Shown here: positions 7,329 to 13,931 of the stretch, piece after piece
Position numbering within the stretch: the stretch's first letter is position 1
How the letters are laid out: every line of letters begins with the position of its first letter
Assembly: GCA_021800315.1 (NCBI GenBank)
Contig: JAJYZD010000021.1
Location: 1-23,136, forward strand
Direction: 5' to 3'
Origin: Bacillota bacterium
Lineage (GTDB): Bacteria; Bacillota; Desulfotomaculia; Desulfotomaculales; JAJYZD01
Length of the DNA: 23,136 nt
Notes under the pieces: generated by a model
What the model was told of the DNA's origin: nothing
The model's input: only the letters and a program-made list of their open reading frames with translations
The model's database searches: none
Made by a program: the position numbers and the translations under genes

Positions 7329-8535
7329 GGCCGGAGCCGGTCGGCCGGCGCCCCGCCAGGATGCCGGCCGCCTCGTCGAGGATCCGTTCGGCGACCAGGC
7401 GTTTATCCATCAACGGCAATTCCTGGGGGGGACCTTCGGGAAACACCAGCCAGACCAGGTTGGTGTCGCTGCCGAAACCGGAGTCCGCCCGGGAAACATC
7501 GTTGGCCACCAGGAGGTCGAGATTCTTTTTCGTAAGCTTGGCCCTGGCGCTCTCCAGCAGGTTTTCCGTTTCGGCGGCAAAGCCGACCAGGACGCGGTTT
7601 CCCTTAGACGCGCCCAGTTCCTGCAGGATATCCGGATTCCGGACCAGTTCCAGCGTACGCTCCCGGTCTTTCTTGATCTTCTGGTCCGCGACCCGGGCCG
7701 GACGGTAGTCGGCCACGGCGGCCGCCTTGACGATCAGGTCGCACTCGGGCGCAAAGGACAGCACCGCCGAACGCATCGCTTCGGCGGTGTCCACTGTCAC
7801 CAGTTCCACCCCCGGCGGCGGCTCCACCTCGGCCGCTCCACTGACCAGGATGACCCTGGCCCCGCGCTCCAGCGCGGCCCGGGCCAGGGCGAAGCCCATT
7901 TTGCCCGAACTGCGGTTGGAGATGAAACGGACCGGGTCGATGGGCTCCCGGGTGGCCCCGGCCGTCACCAGCACCGTGTAGCCGGCCAGGTCGCGCCGCG
8001 GGCAAAGGGCGGCCAGGTGTTCGACTATCCGGGCCGGTTCGGGCAGCCGGCCCGGGCCCACGGTGCCGCAGGCCAGCCGCCCGGCGTCCGGCTCCATCAG
8101 ATGGTATCCCAGGCGGGCCAGGCGGGCCAGGTTTTCCCGCACCGCGGGATGGCGGTACATGTTGGTGTTCATGGCCGGGCACAGGAGCACGGGCCGGGTG
8201 CAGGCCAGTAAAAGCGTGGTCAGAAGGTCATCGGCCAGGCCGGCGGCCGCCTTGGCCAAGAAATCGGCGGTGGCCGGCGCAACCACCACCAGGTCGGCCG
8301 CCGCGGCCAGGTCTATGTGAGCGTGGACCCCGGCCGCGGGCGCGAAAAGGTCGCAGGCCACCGGGTTCCCGGACAGCGAGGCGAAGGTCAGGGGCGCCAC
8401 GAACCGCGTGGCCGCCGCGGTCATGACCACCCTGACCACGGTGCCCTCCCTTACCAGCAGGCTTACCAGTTCGGCCGCCTTGTAGGCGGCGATGCCGCCG
8501 GTTACTCCAACCAGAACGGTCTTCCCTGTCAACAT
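7297..8535 (-). CDS. coaBC: Bifunctional phosphopantothenoylcysteine decarboxylase / phosphopantothenate-cysteine ligase
   Basis: This enzyme carries out two steps of coenzyme A synthesis: CTP-dependent joining of cysteine to 4'-phosphopantothenate (CoaB), then FMN-dependent decarboxylation (CoaC). The N-terminal flavoprotein CoaC domain (about 1-180) shows GVTGGIAAYKA, the AGVHAHIDLA segment with the active-site His, PAMNTNMY (about 120-127) and the substrate-clamp Cys in LACGTVGPGRL. The CoaB domain (about 186-400) shows VTAGATREPIDPVRFISNRS and AAAVADYRP. The ATG at 8533-8535 has AGAGG eight bases upstream; a TTG two codons earlier is the alternative. It lies 16 bases after rpoZ in the same series. 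Its 3' end overlaps the opposite-strand AbrB gene. Confidence 0.96.
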   Translation of the reverse strand: MLTGKTVLVGVTGGIAAYKAAELVSLLVREGTVVRVVMTAAATRFVAPLTFASLSGNPVACDLFAPAAGVHAHIDLAAAADLVVVAPATADFLAKAAAGLADDLLTTLLLACTRPVLLCPAMNTNMYRHPAVRENLARLARLGYHLMEPDAGRLACGTVGPGRLPEPARIVEHLAALCPRRDLAGYTVLVTAGATREPIDPVRFISNRSSGKMGFALARAALERGARVILVSGAAEVEPPPGVELVTVDTAEAMRSAVLSFAPECDLIVKAAAVADYRPARVADQKIKKDRERTLELVRNPDILQELGASKGNRVLVGFAAETENLLESARAKLTKKNLDLLVANDVSRADSGFGSDTNLVWLVFPEGPPQELPLMDKRLVAERILDEAAGILAGRRPTGSGLTGATDGHNH

Positions 8536-8551
8536 AGGCAAAACCTCTCCC

Positions 8552-8752
8552 CTACCTGAGCCTGGGCCGCCGGAACGTCACGCGCTCGGCGGCGATCTCC
8601 TTCAGGGCCGCCGTAATCGGCTTGCGGAGGCGGTCGTCTTCCCCGTCGCCCCTTTCGGTCAGGACCCGGGCCCGTTTGGCCGCCACCACCACCAGGGTGT
8701 AACGGCTGTCCACCTTGTCCATCAGTAGGTCAAGGGGCGGTTCGTTCATCAT
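8552..8752 (-). CDS. rpoZ: RNA polymerase omega subunit
   Basis: The 66-residue product fits the size of Firmicutes omega. It has the conserved core KVDSRYTLVVVAAKRAR followed by KPITAALKEIAAERV. Omega assists assembly and stability of the RNA polymerase core by clamping the beta-prime subunit. The first of two adjacent ATG codons (8750-8752) is chosen, with GGGGAG about nine bases upstream. The start lies inside the 3' end of gmk (23-base overlap), implying translational coupling. Gene order gmk-rpoZ-coaBC is standard for this phylum. Confidence 0.93.
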   Translation of the reverse strand: MMNEPPLDLLMDKVDSRYTLVVVAAKRARVLTERGDGEDDRLRKPITAALKEIAAERVTFRRPRLR

Positions 8753-9386
8753 CGGCTGTATCTCCCCTCTTACCATTACCGGCCCGCCACCCGCGGTAAC
8801 GCGATGCGCGGAGATGTTCCGCGCTCATGATGGCCCCGACTTGGGCCGCCGCCCGGGCCACCGTATCGTTTACCACCGCGTAATCATAGCGGGGCAGGAA
8901 CCCCATCTCTTCGCCGAGACAGGCCAGGCGCCGGGCCATGACCTCCGGAGTCTCGCTGCCCCGGCCGGCCAGCCTCTCCCGGACGACCGCCTCCGAGGGC
9001 GGCGCGACGAATATCAAAATACACCCGGGCAGAGCCTCCCTGACCTTGAGGGCACCCTGGATATCGATCTCCAAAAGCACGTCGCCGCCTCCCGCCAGTA
9101 TGTCCTGTACCGGCAGACGCGGCGTACCGTAAAAGTGGCCGTAGACTTCCGCCCACTCCAGCAGGAGGCCGTCTTGCACCATGGTCTCAAACTCTGCGCG
9201 GCTGCGAAAATAGTAGCTCTTGCCCTCAGCTTCCCCCCGCCGCGGTTCCCGGGTGGTCACGGAAACGGACAGCCTTAAGCGGGGGTTCCCGGCCAGCAGT
9301 TCCCGGCAGACCGCTCCCTTGCCCACCCCCGAAGGGCCGGAGAGCACGAAAAGGAGTCCGGCGTTTTCCTCAGTCCGCCGCGTCAT
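8730..9386 (-). CDS. gmk: Guanylate kinase
   Basis: The 218-residue protein phosphorylates GMP to GDP with ATP. The P-loop GPSGVGKGA is at about 17-25. The GMP-binding segment SVSVTTREPRRGE and YYFRSRAEFETM follow, then GTPRLPVQDILAGGGDVLLE and the ERLAGRGSE lid region. The C-terminal tail (about 200-218) is polar and slightly longer than usual. The ATG at 9384-9386 lies inside the end of remA (17-base overlap); a GGAGG further upstream in remA may help load ribosomes, but spacing is long. The 3' end overlaps rpoZ by 23 bases. remA-gmk-rpoZ therefore forms a translationally coupled chain. Confidence 0.96.
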   Translation of the reverse strand: MTRRTEENAGLLFVLSGPSGVGKGAVCRELLAGNPRLRLSVSVTTREPRRGEAEGKSYYFRSRAEFETMVQDGLLLEWAEVYGHFYGTPRLPVQDILAGGGDVLLEIDIQGALKVREALPGCILIFVAPPSEAVVRERLAGRGSETPEVMARRLACLGEEMGFLPRYDYAVVNDTVARAAAQVGAIMSAEHLRASRYRGWRAGNGKRGDTADDERTAP

Positions 9387-9645
9387 CGGCCGACCCGGCA
9401 GCCTCCTTGTTCAACAGGCGGTGAGCCACCGTTTCGGGCTGAACCGCGGAAAGAATGACGTGATCGCTGTCGCAGATGACCACCGCCCGGGTACGCCGGC
9501 CGTATGTAGCGTCGATGAGCATGCCGCGGTCCCGGGCCTCGGTGATGATCCGCTTGATCGGCGCGGATTCCGGACTGACGATGGCGATGATGCGGTTGGC
9601 CGAGACGATGTTGCCGAAGCCGATGTTGATCAACTTGATGTCCAC
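9370..9645 (-). CDS. remA: RemA-family (DUF370) DNA-binding regulator
   Basis: The 91-residue product opens MDIKLINIGFGNIVSANRII and includes SAPIKRIITEARDRGMLIDA and YGRRTRAVVICDS, a near-canonical RemA/DUF370 sequence. In Bacillus subtilis RemA activates extracellular-matrix and osmoprotection genes as a ring-shaped DNA-binding oligomer; in anaerobic Clostridia its targets are not established. The GTG at 9643-9645 has AGGGGG eight bases upstream. The last 15-20 residues are an Ala/Asp-rich tail that overlaps the gmk start. Its position between yicC and gmk is conserved across Firmicutes. Confidence 0.92.
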   Translation of the reverse strand: MDIKLINIGFGNIVSANRIIAIVSPESAPIKRIITEARDRGMLIDATYGRRTRAVVICDSDHVILSAVQPETVAHRLLNKEAAGSADDAAD

Positions 9646-9687
9646 CTGTGTTTCCCCCTAACGCTATGTTAACGCTTAAACGGCCGG

Positions 9688-10560
9688 TTACTCGATGTTT
9701 TGAACCTGCTCGCGCATTTTTTCGATCTCGCCCTTGGCCTCCACCACCAGCCGGCCGATTTCGCCGTCCGCAGCCTTGGACGCTATCGTGTTGACCTCCC
9801 TCTGCATCTCCTGCAGGAGGAAGTCCAGCTTGCGCCCGACCGGTTCCGGCGCCCCAAGGCAGGCGCGGGCCTGCTGCAGGTGGCTGTCCAGGCGTACCGT
9901 TTCCTCCTGGATGTCGGAACGCTCGGCCATCAAGGCGACCTCGGCGGCCAGCCTCATCCCGTCCACCACGACCGGCGCCTGGGCCAGGCGGCCGGTCAGC
10001 CGGGCGCGGAATTCCTCCACCGTAAGCGGCGAACGCGTCCTGATCCGCTCATTGATTCCGGCAAGCAGGTCCAGCCGGGCCGCCAGGTCTCGCGCGTGCG
10101 ATCCACCCTCCGCCCGGCGCATGGCGACCAGTTGGTCCAAGGCTTGCCGGCAGGCCTCTTCCAGGGTGGGCCACAAGGCATGGGTCTCCGTTGGCGCTTC
10201 TTCGGTCACCAGAACCCCGGGCAGGGCAGCCAGTTGACTTAGCTCCGTTTCTCCAGCCAATCCGCACGTTTCCTTGAGTTCCCTCAATGCCTTATCATAC
10301 GCCCAGGCCAGGGCTTTGTCAACCCGCACGGTAAGGGTTTTCTCCCCGATGCCCACGGCCGTGACGTGCCCCTCCACCCGCCCCCGGGAGACCCCGGCCC
10401 GGACCATCCGCCGCAGCCCGTCCTCCAGGGGCAGGAGCGTGCGCGGCAGGCGCCACACCACCTCCAGGAACCGGTGGTTGACCGCCTTCAACTCGACGAT
10501 TAACCTGCCTTCTCCGCCCACGGACTCGCCCCGGCCGTAGCCGGTCATACTCATCAGCAC
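9688..10560 (-). CDS. yicC: YicC-family endoribonuclease
   Basis: The 290-residue product has the YicC N-terminal domain, with SMTGYGRGE at the start and VELKAVNHRFLEVVWRLPR. The conserved C-terminal DUF1732 block includes KLDFLLQEMQREVNTIASKA and ends IEKMREQVQNIE. E. coli YicC is an endoribonuclease linked to small-RNA turnover; the role in Firmicutes is less clear. The GTG at 10558-10560 is chosen for the GGGGGG about seven bases upstream. A GTG at 10579-10581 would overlap the upstream aminotransferase stop by four bases and remains possible. The gene is followed by remA after about 40 bases, which include a tandem GCGTTA motif. Confidence 0.9.
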   Translation of the reverse strand: MLMSMTGYGRGESVGGEGRLIVELKAVNHRFLEVVWRLPRTLLPLEDGLRRMVRAGVSRGRVEGHVTAVGIGEKTLTVRVDKALAWAYDKALRELKETCGLAGETELSQLAALPGVLVTEEAPTETHALWPTLEEACRQALDQLVAMRRAEGGSHARDLAARLDLLAGINERIRTRSPLTVEEFRARLTGRLAQAPVVVDGMRLAAEVALMAERSDIQEETVRLDSHLQQARACLGAPEPVGRKLDFLLQEMQREVNTIASKAADGEIGRLVVEAKGEIEKMREQVQNIE

Positions 10561-10577
10561 CGGACTTCCCCCCGTCG

Positions 10578-11771
10578 TCACTCCGCCCTGGCCAGGAACG
10601 CGGCCATCCGTTCCATGCCCTCCTCAATCAGGTCGACCGAGGCGGCGTAAGAAAGACGGACGTACCTGGGATCGCCGAACGCCTCCCCCGGCACCACGGC
10701 CACCCGGGCCTCTTCGAGGAGAATCCCCGCCACGTCGGCGGCGCACGAGATCACCCGGCCTCCAAGCGACCGGCCGAAAAACGACTCCACGGAAACAAAC
10801 AGGTAGAAGGCCCCCCCCGGCACCTGGCACGCCAGGCCGGGAACAGCCCTGACCCGCTCCACCATCAAATCCCGCCTGGCGGCAAAAGCCGCCACCATCC
10901 GCGTCACCGGCTCCTGGGTGCCTTCCAGGGCGGCCAAGGCCGCCGCCTGGGCGATGGAGGTGGGGTTGGAGGTGGAGTGGCTCTGCAGGTCGGCACAAGC
11001 CCGTGCCACCGCGGGCGGCGCCGCCGCGTAGCCGATGCGCCACCCGGTCATGGCGTAGGCCTTGGACAAGCCGTTGACCGTAACCGTCCGCGCCAAAATC
11101 TCCGGACCCAGGGAAGCCAGGGAAACATGTTCGCGCCCGTCGTACACCATTTTTTCGTAGATCTCGTCCGAAATGGCCACCAGTCCCCGCTCGACGATAA
11201 TCCCGGCCAGGGCGGCCAGTTCCTCCCTGGAGTAGACCACGCCGGTGGGGTTGCCGGGACTGTTGATGATGACCAGCCTGGTCCGGGAGGAGCACGCCCG
11301 CGCCAAAAGGCCGGGGGTGAGCTTGAAGGCGCCGGTCGCCACCGGAACCGGCACCGCCCCGGCCAGCTTGATCTGCTCGAGGTAGCTTACCCAGTATGGA
11401 ACGGGCAGGATCACCTCGTCGCCTTCCTGGCACAGGACCTGGACGGCGTTGTAAAGAGAGTGCTTGGCGCCGCACGAGACGACGATCTGCTTCGGGTCGT
11501 AGGCCAGGCCGTTGTCCTTGAGAAGCTTGTCCGCAATCGCCCGGCGCAACCTCTCGACACCGGCCACCGGCGTGTACTTGGTCTCGCCCCGCCGGAGCGA
11601 CTCCACCGCCGCCGCCTTGATGTGTTCCGGCGTATCGAAGTCCGGCTCGCCGGCCCCGAAGTTGACCACCTTCACCCCGGCGGCGGCCAGGGCCTTGGCC
11701 CGCGCGTCTATGGCCAGGGTGGCCGAAGGGCTGATATTGAGGGCCCGGCCCGCCAGTCTCATCGCTTCCAT
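10578..11771 (-). CDS. Class I PLP-dependent aspartate-type aminotransferase
   Basis: The 397-residue protein is a fold-type I aminotransferase of the Ib subgroup of aspartate aminotransferases. Visible features are NFGAGEPDFDTPEH near 37-50, the cofactor-binding INSPGNPTGVVYS (about 169-181), SDEIYEKMVYDG (about 201-212) and the PLP lysine Lys237 in NGLSKAYAMTGWRIGYAA. It probably moves amino groups between aspartate and 2-oxoglutarate, although substrate range in this group is broad (aromatic acids, prephenate). The start ATG at 11769-11771 has a GAGGTG about 11 bases upstream; an ATG three codons later is the alternative. It lies 61 bases after the dapL-type gene, and its stop abuts yicC. 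Aspartate made here would feed the diaminopimelate route. Confidence 0.9.
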   Translation of the reverse strand: MEAMRLAGRALNISPSATLAIDARAKALAAAGVKVVNFGAGEPDFDTPEHIKAAAVESLRRGETKYTPVAGVERLRRAIADKLLKDNGLAYDPKQIVVSCGAKHSLYNAVQVLCQEGDEVILPVPYWVSYLEQIKLAGAVPVPVATGAFKLTPGLLARACSSRTRLVIINSPGNPTGVVYSREELAALAGIIVERGLVAISDEIYEKMVYDGREHVSLASLGPEILARTVTVNGLSKAYAMTGWRIGYAAAPPAVARACADLQSHSTSNPTSIAQAAALAALEGTQEPVTRMVAAFAARRDLMVERVRAVPGLACQVPGGAFYLFVSVESFFGRSLGGRVISCAADVAGILLEEARVAVVPGEAFGDPRYVRLSYAASVDLIEEGMERMAAFLARAE

Positions 11772-11832
11772 AACTTAATCGACACCTCTTTACACCTCGA
11801 AATGAATTCAGAAGAATACGGCGCGGTGATCT

Positions 11833-13005
11833 TCAAGCCACCGGGCCCATGGCCGCAAGACGCTCCAGGGCCTCCCTGATCCGGTCGGTGGGAGTGGTGA
11901 GGGAGATGCGGAACCAGCCTTCCCCTTGCGGACCGTAGCCGGTGCCCGGGGTGACGACCACCCCGGCCCGCTCCAGCACCAATTCGGCAAAGGAGGCGGA
12001 AGTTTGTCCCCGGGGCACCCCCGCCCAGAGGTAGATAGCGGCGAGAGGCGGGTTGACTTTAAGACCCAGGCCATTCAAGCCGTCCACCAGCAGGTCGCGC
12101 CTGGCCTGGTAGATGCGGTTTGATTCCGCCACCGCCTCCCGGGGACCGGTCAGGGCCGCGATGGCGGCTTCCTGGACGGCGCCGAACGCCCCGGAGTCGA
12201 TGTTGGATTTCAGCCGGGAGAGCGCCCCCACGGCTCCCTGGTTGCCGGCGGCCCACCCGATGCGCCAGCCGGTCATGTTGAAGGTCTTGGACAGGGAGTG
12301 GATTTCCACGGCCACATCGGCGGCGCCCGGCACCTCGAGGATACTGGGGGCCCGGTACCCGTCGTAGCCGATCTCGCTGTAGGCGGCGTCGTGGCAGATC
12401 AGGATGCCGTACTCCCGGGCGAAGGCCACCGCGCTCTCGAAGAATTCCCGGCCGGCCACGGCCCCGGTGGGATTGTTGGGGTAATTCAGGAACAAAAGCC
12501 TGGCCCTGCCGGCCACGTCCGGGGGCACGGCCGCCAGGTCGGGAAGAAAGCCGTTTTCACTCGTCAGCGGCAGGTAATAAGGGACACCGCCGGTCAAGAG
12601 AGTGCCCCCCGCGTAGACCGGGTAAGCCGGATCGGGCACCAGGGCCGTATCGCCGGGGTCCAGGTAGCACCACGGCAGGTGTGCTATGCCTTCCTTGGAA
12701 CCGATGAGGGCCACGACTTCCGTGTCCGGGTCCGGTTCCACGCCGAAACGCTCCCGCATCCAGGCAGAGGCCGCCAGGCGAAACTCCCGCCTGCCCTCGG
12801 AAGAGGGGTAGCGGTGGTATTCCGGCTTGTGAACGGCTTTTTCCATGGCGGCCACGATGTGGTCAGGGGTGGGCCGGTCGGGATCGCCGATACCCAAGCT
12901 GATCACGTCCATGCCGGCCGCGCGTTTTTCCTTGATCAGCCGCTCGATCCGGGCGAAAAGATAGGGCGGCAACGTCCTGACCCGCGCTGCTTCTTGAAAC
13001 TCCAA
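11833..13005 (-). CDS. dapL: LL-diaminopimelate aminotransferase
   Basis: The 390-residue PLP enzyme has ISLGIGDPDRPTPDHIV near 35-51, YHRYPSSEGRREFR (about 63-76), NYPNNPTGAVA (about 174-184) and HDAAYSEIGYDGYRAP. The PLP lysine Lys240 is in EIHSLSKTFNMTGWRIGW. YPSSEG and AAYSEIGYDGYRAPS are characteristic of the DapL group. DapL converts tetrahydrodipicolinate directly to LL-diaminopimelate, bypassing succinylated or acetylated intermediates. The TTG at 13003-13005 is chosen because GGGAGG lies ten bases upstream. It begins five bases after dapF, and DapF epimerises its product, which strongly supports the call over a generic aminotransferase. Confidence 0.9.
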   Translation of the reverse strand: MEFQEAARVRTLPPYLFARIERLIKEKRAAGMDVISLGIGDPDRPTPDHIVAAMEKAVHKPEYHRYPSSEGRREFRLAASAWMRERFGVEPDPDTEVVALIGSKEGIAHLPWCYLDPGDTALVPDPAYPVYAGGTLLTGGVPYYLPLTSENGFLPDLAAVPPDVAGRARLLFLNYPNNPTGAVAGREFFESAVAFAREYGILICHDAAYSEIGYDGYRAPSILEVPGAADVAVEIHSLSKTFNMTGWRIGWAAGNQGAVGALSRLKSNIDSGAFGAVQEAAIAALTGPREAVAESNRIYQARRDLLVDGLNGLGLKVNPPLAAIYLWAGVPRGQTSASFAELVLERAGVVVTPGTGYGPQGEGWFRISLTTPTDRIREALERLAAMGPVA

Positions 13006-13010
13006 ACTTG

Positions 13011-13829
13011 TTAAACCTCCCCGACTTCTGCTATCTGTCCGGTGAAGACCACGGCCGCCGGACCGGTCATGTATACATGCCCGTCTTCTTCGTATTCCAG
13101 CCCCAGTTCGCCACCCGCCAGCTTTATTCTAACCGAACGCCCGGTAAATCCGTTCAGGAAGGATCCTACGGCGACGGCGGCGGCGCCCGTGCCGCAGGCC
13201 AGCGTTTCGCCCACGCCCCGTTCCCAGACCCGTACTTTCACGTTCTCCCGGTCCTCCACCTGGACGAATTCCACGTTGGTCCTCCGGGGAAAGACGGGGT
13301 GGTGTTCCAGGAGCGGGCCCAGCGTGGCGACGGGAACGGCGGCCACGTCCGGTACGAAAACCAGGCAGTGGGGGTTGCCCATGCTCACCGCCGTCACCCG
13401 GAAAACCTCCCCCGCGGCAACCAGGGACTCGTCCAGTACCCCGCCCGGCGGTCCGGCCATGGGGATTTCTCCCCGCGCAAGAATGGGACGGCCCATGTCC
13501 ACCCGCACCATTCCTCCGGGCGCCGGAAAGGCGGTCCTGACGCCGGCCAGGGTCTCGACGGCCGGCGCCCCGCCCAGGTAGCGGGCCACGCACCGTAGCG
13601 CGTTACCGCACATCTCGGCCTCCGAACCGTCCGGTTGGAAGATGCGCATAAGGACATCCGCCCGGTCGGACGGCAGGAGCAGGATGAGCCCGTCGGCCCC
13701 GACGCCGAAGTGGCGGTCGCACCAGAGGGCGGCGGCCTTGGAAGGGTTTTCCGGTGGGGCGCCGCCGCCCAGAACGTCGATCAGGATGAAATCGTTGCCC
13801 AGTCCCTGCACCTTGGTAAACTGGATCAT
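13011..13829 (-). CDS. dapF: Diaminopimelate epimerase
   Basis: The 272-residue enzyme interconverts LL- and meso-diaminopimelate, the precursor of lysine and of peptidoglycan cross-links. The two catalytic cysteines are visible: Cys74 in EMCGNALRC and Cys212 in LACGTGAAAVAVG. GLGNDFILID near the start and MGNPHCLVFV in the middle are family signatures. Length is normal. The ATG at 13827-13829 is preceded by a purine-rich GGAGAGAAAAGGG. It is the first gene of the minus-strand series and has a strong promoter 44-72 bases upstream. Confidence 0.97.
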   Translation of the reverse strand: MIQFTKVQGLGNDFILIDVLGGGAPPENPSKAAALWCDRHFGVGADGLILLLPSDRADVLMRIFQPDGSEAEMCGNALRCVARYLGGAPAVETLAGVRTAFPAPGGMVRVDMGRPILARGEIPMAGPPGGVLDESLVAAGEVFRVTAVSMGNPHCLVFVPDVAAVPVATLGPLLEHHPVFPRRTNVEFVQVEDRENVKVRVWERGVGETLACGTGAAAVAVGSFLNGFTGRSVRIKLAGGELGLEYEEDGHVYMTGPAAVVFTGQIAEVGEV

Positions 13830-13872
13830 GCCCTTTTCTCTCCCGTTTTGGTGAAATTGCGGGTTTACCAGA

Positions 13873-13901
13873 ATTATAACACCGGGGAAATGTTTTGTCG
13901 A
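13873..13901 (-). promoter_or_regulatory. Sigma-A-type promoter for the dapF series
   Basis: On the minus strand TCGACA (13896-13901) and a perfect TATAAT (13873-13878) are separated by exactly 17 bases. Transcription would start near 13866, leaving a leader of about 37 bases before dapF. This is one of the two best promoters in the window. Confidence 0.75.
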
Positions 13902-13931
13902 ACGATTTCCAAGGCCGGGCCGATACGGGAA

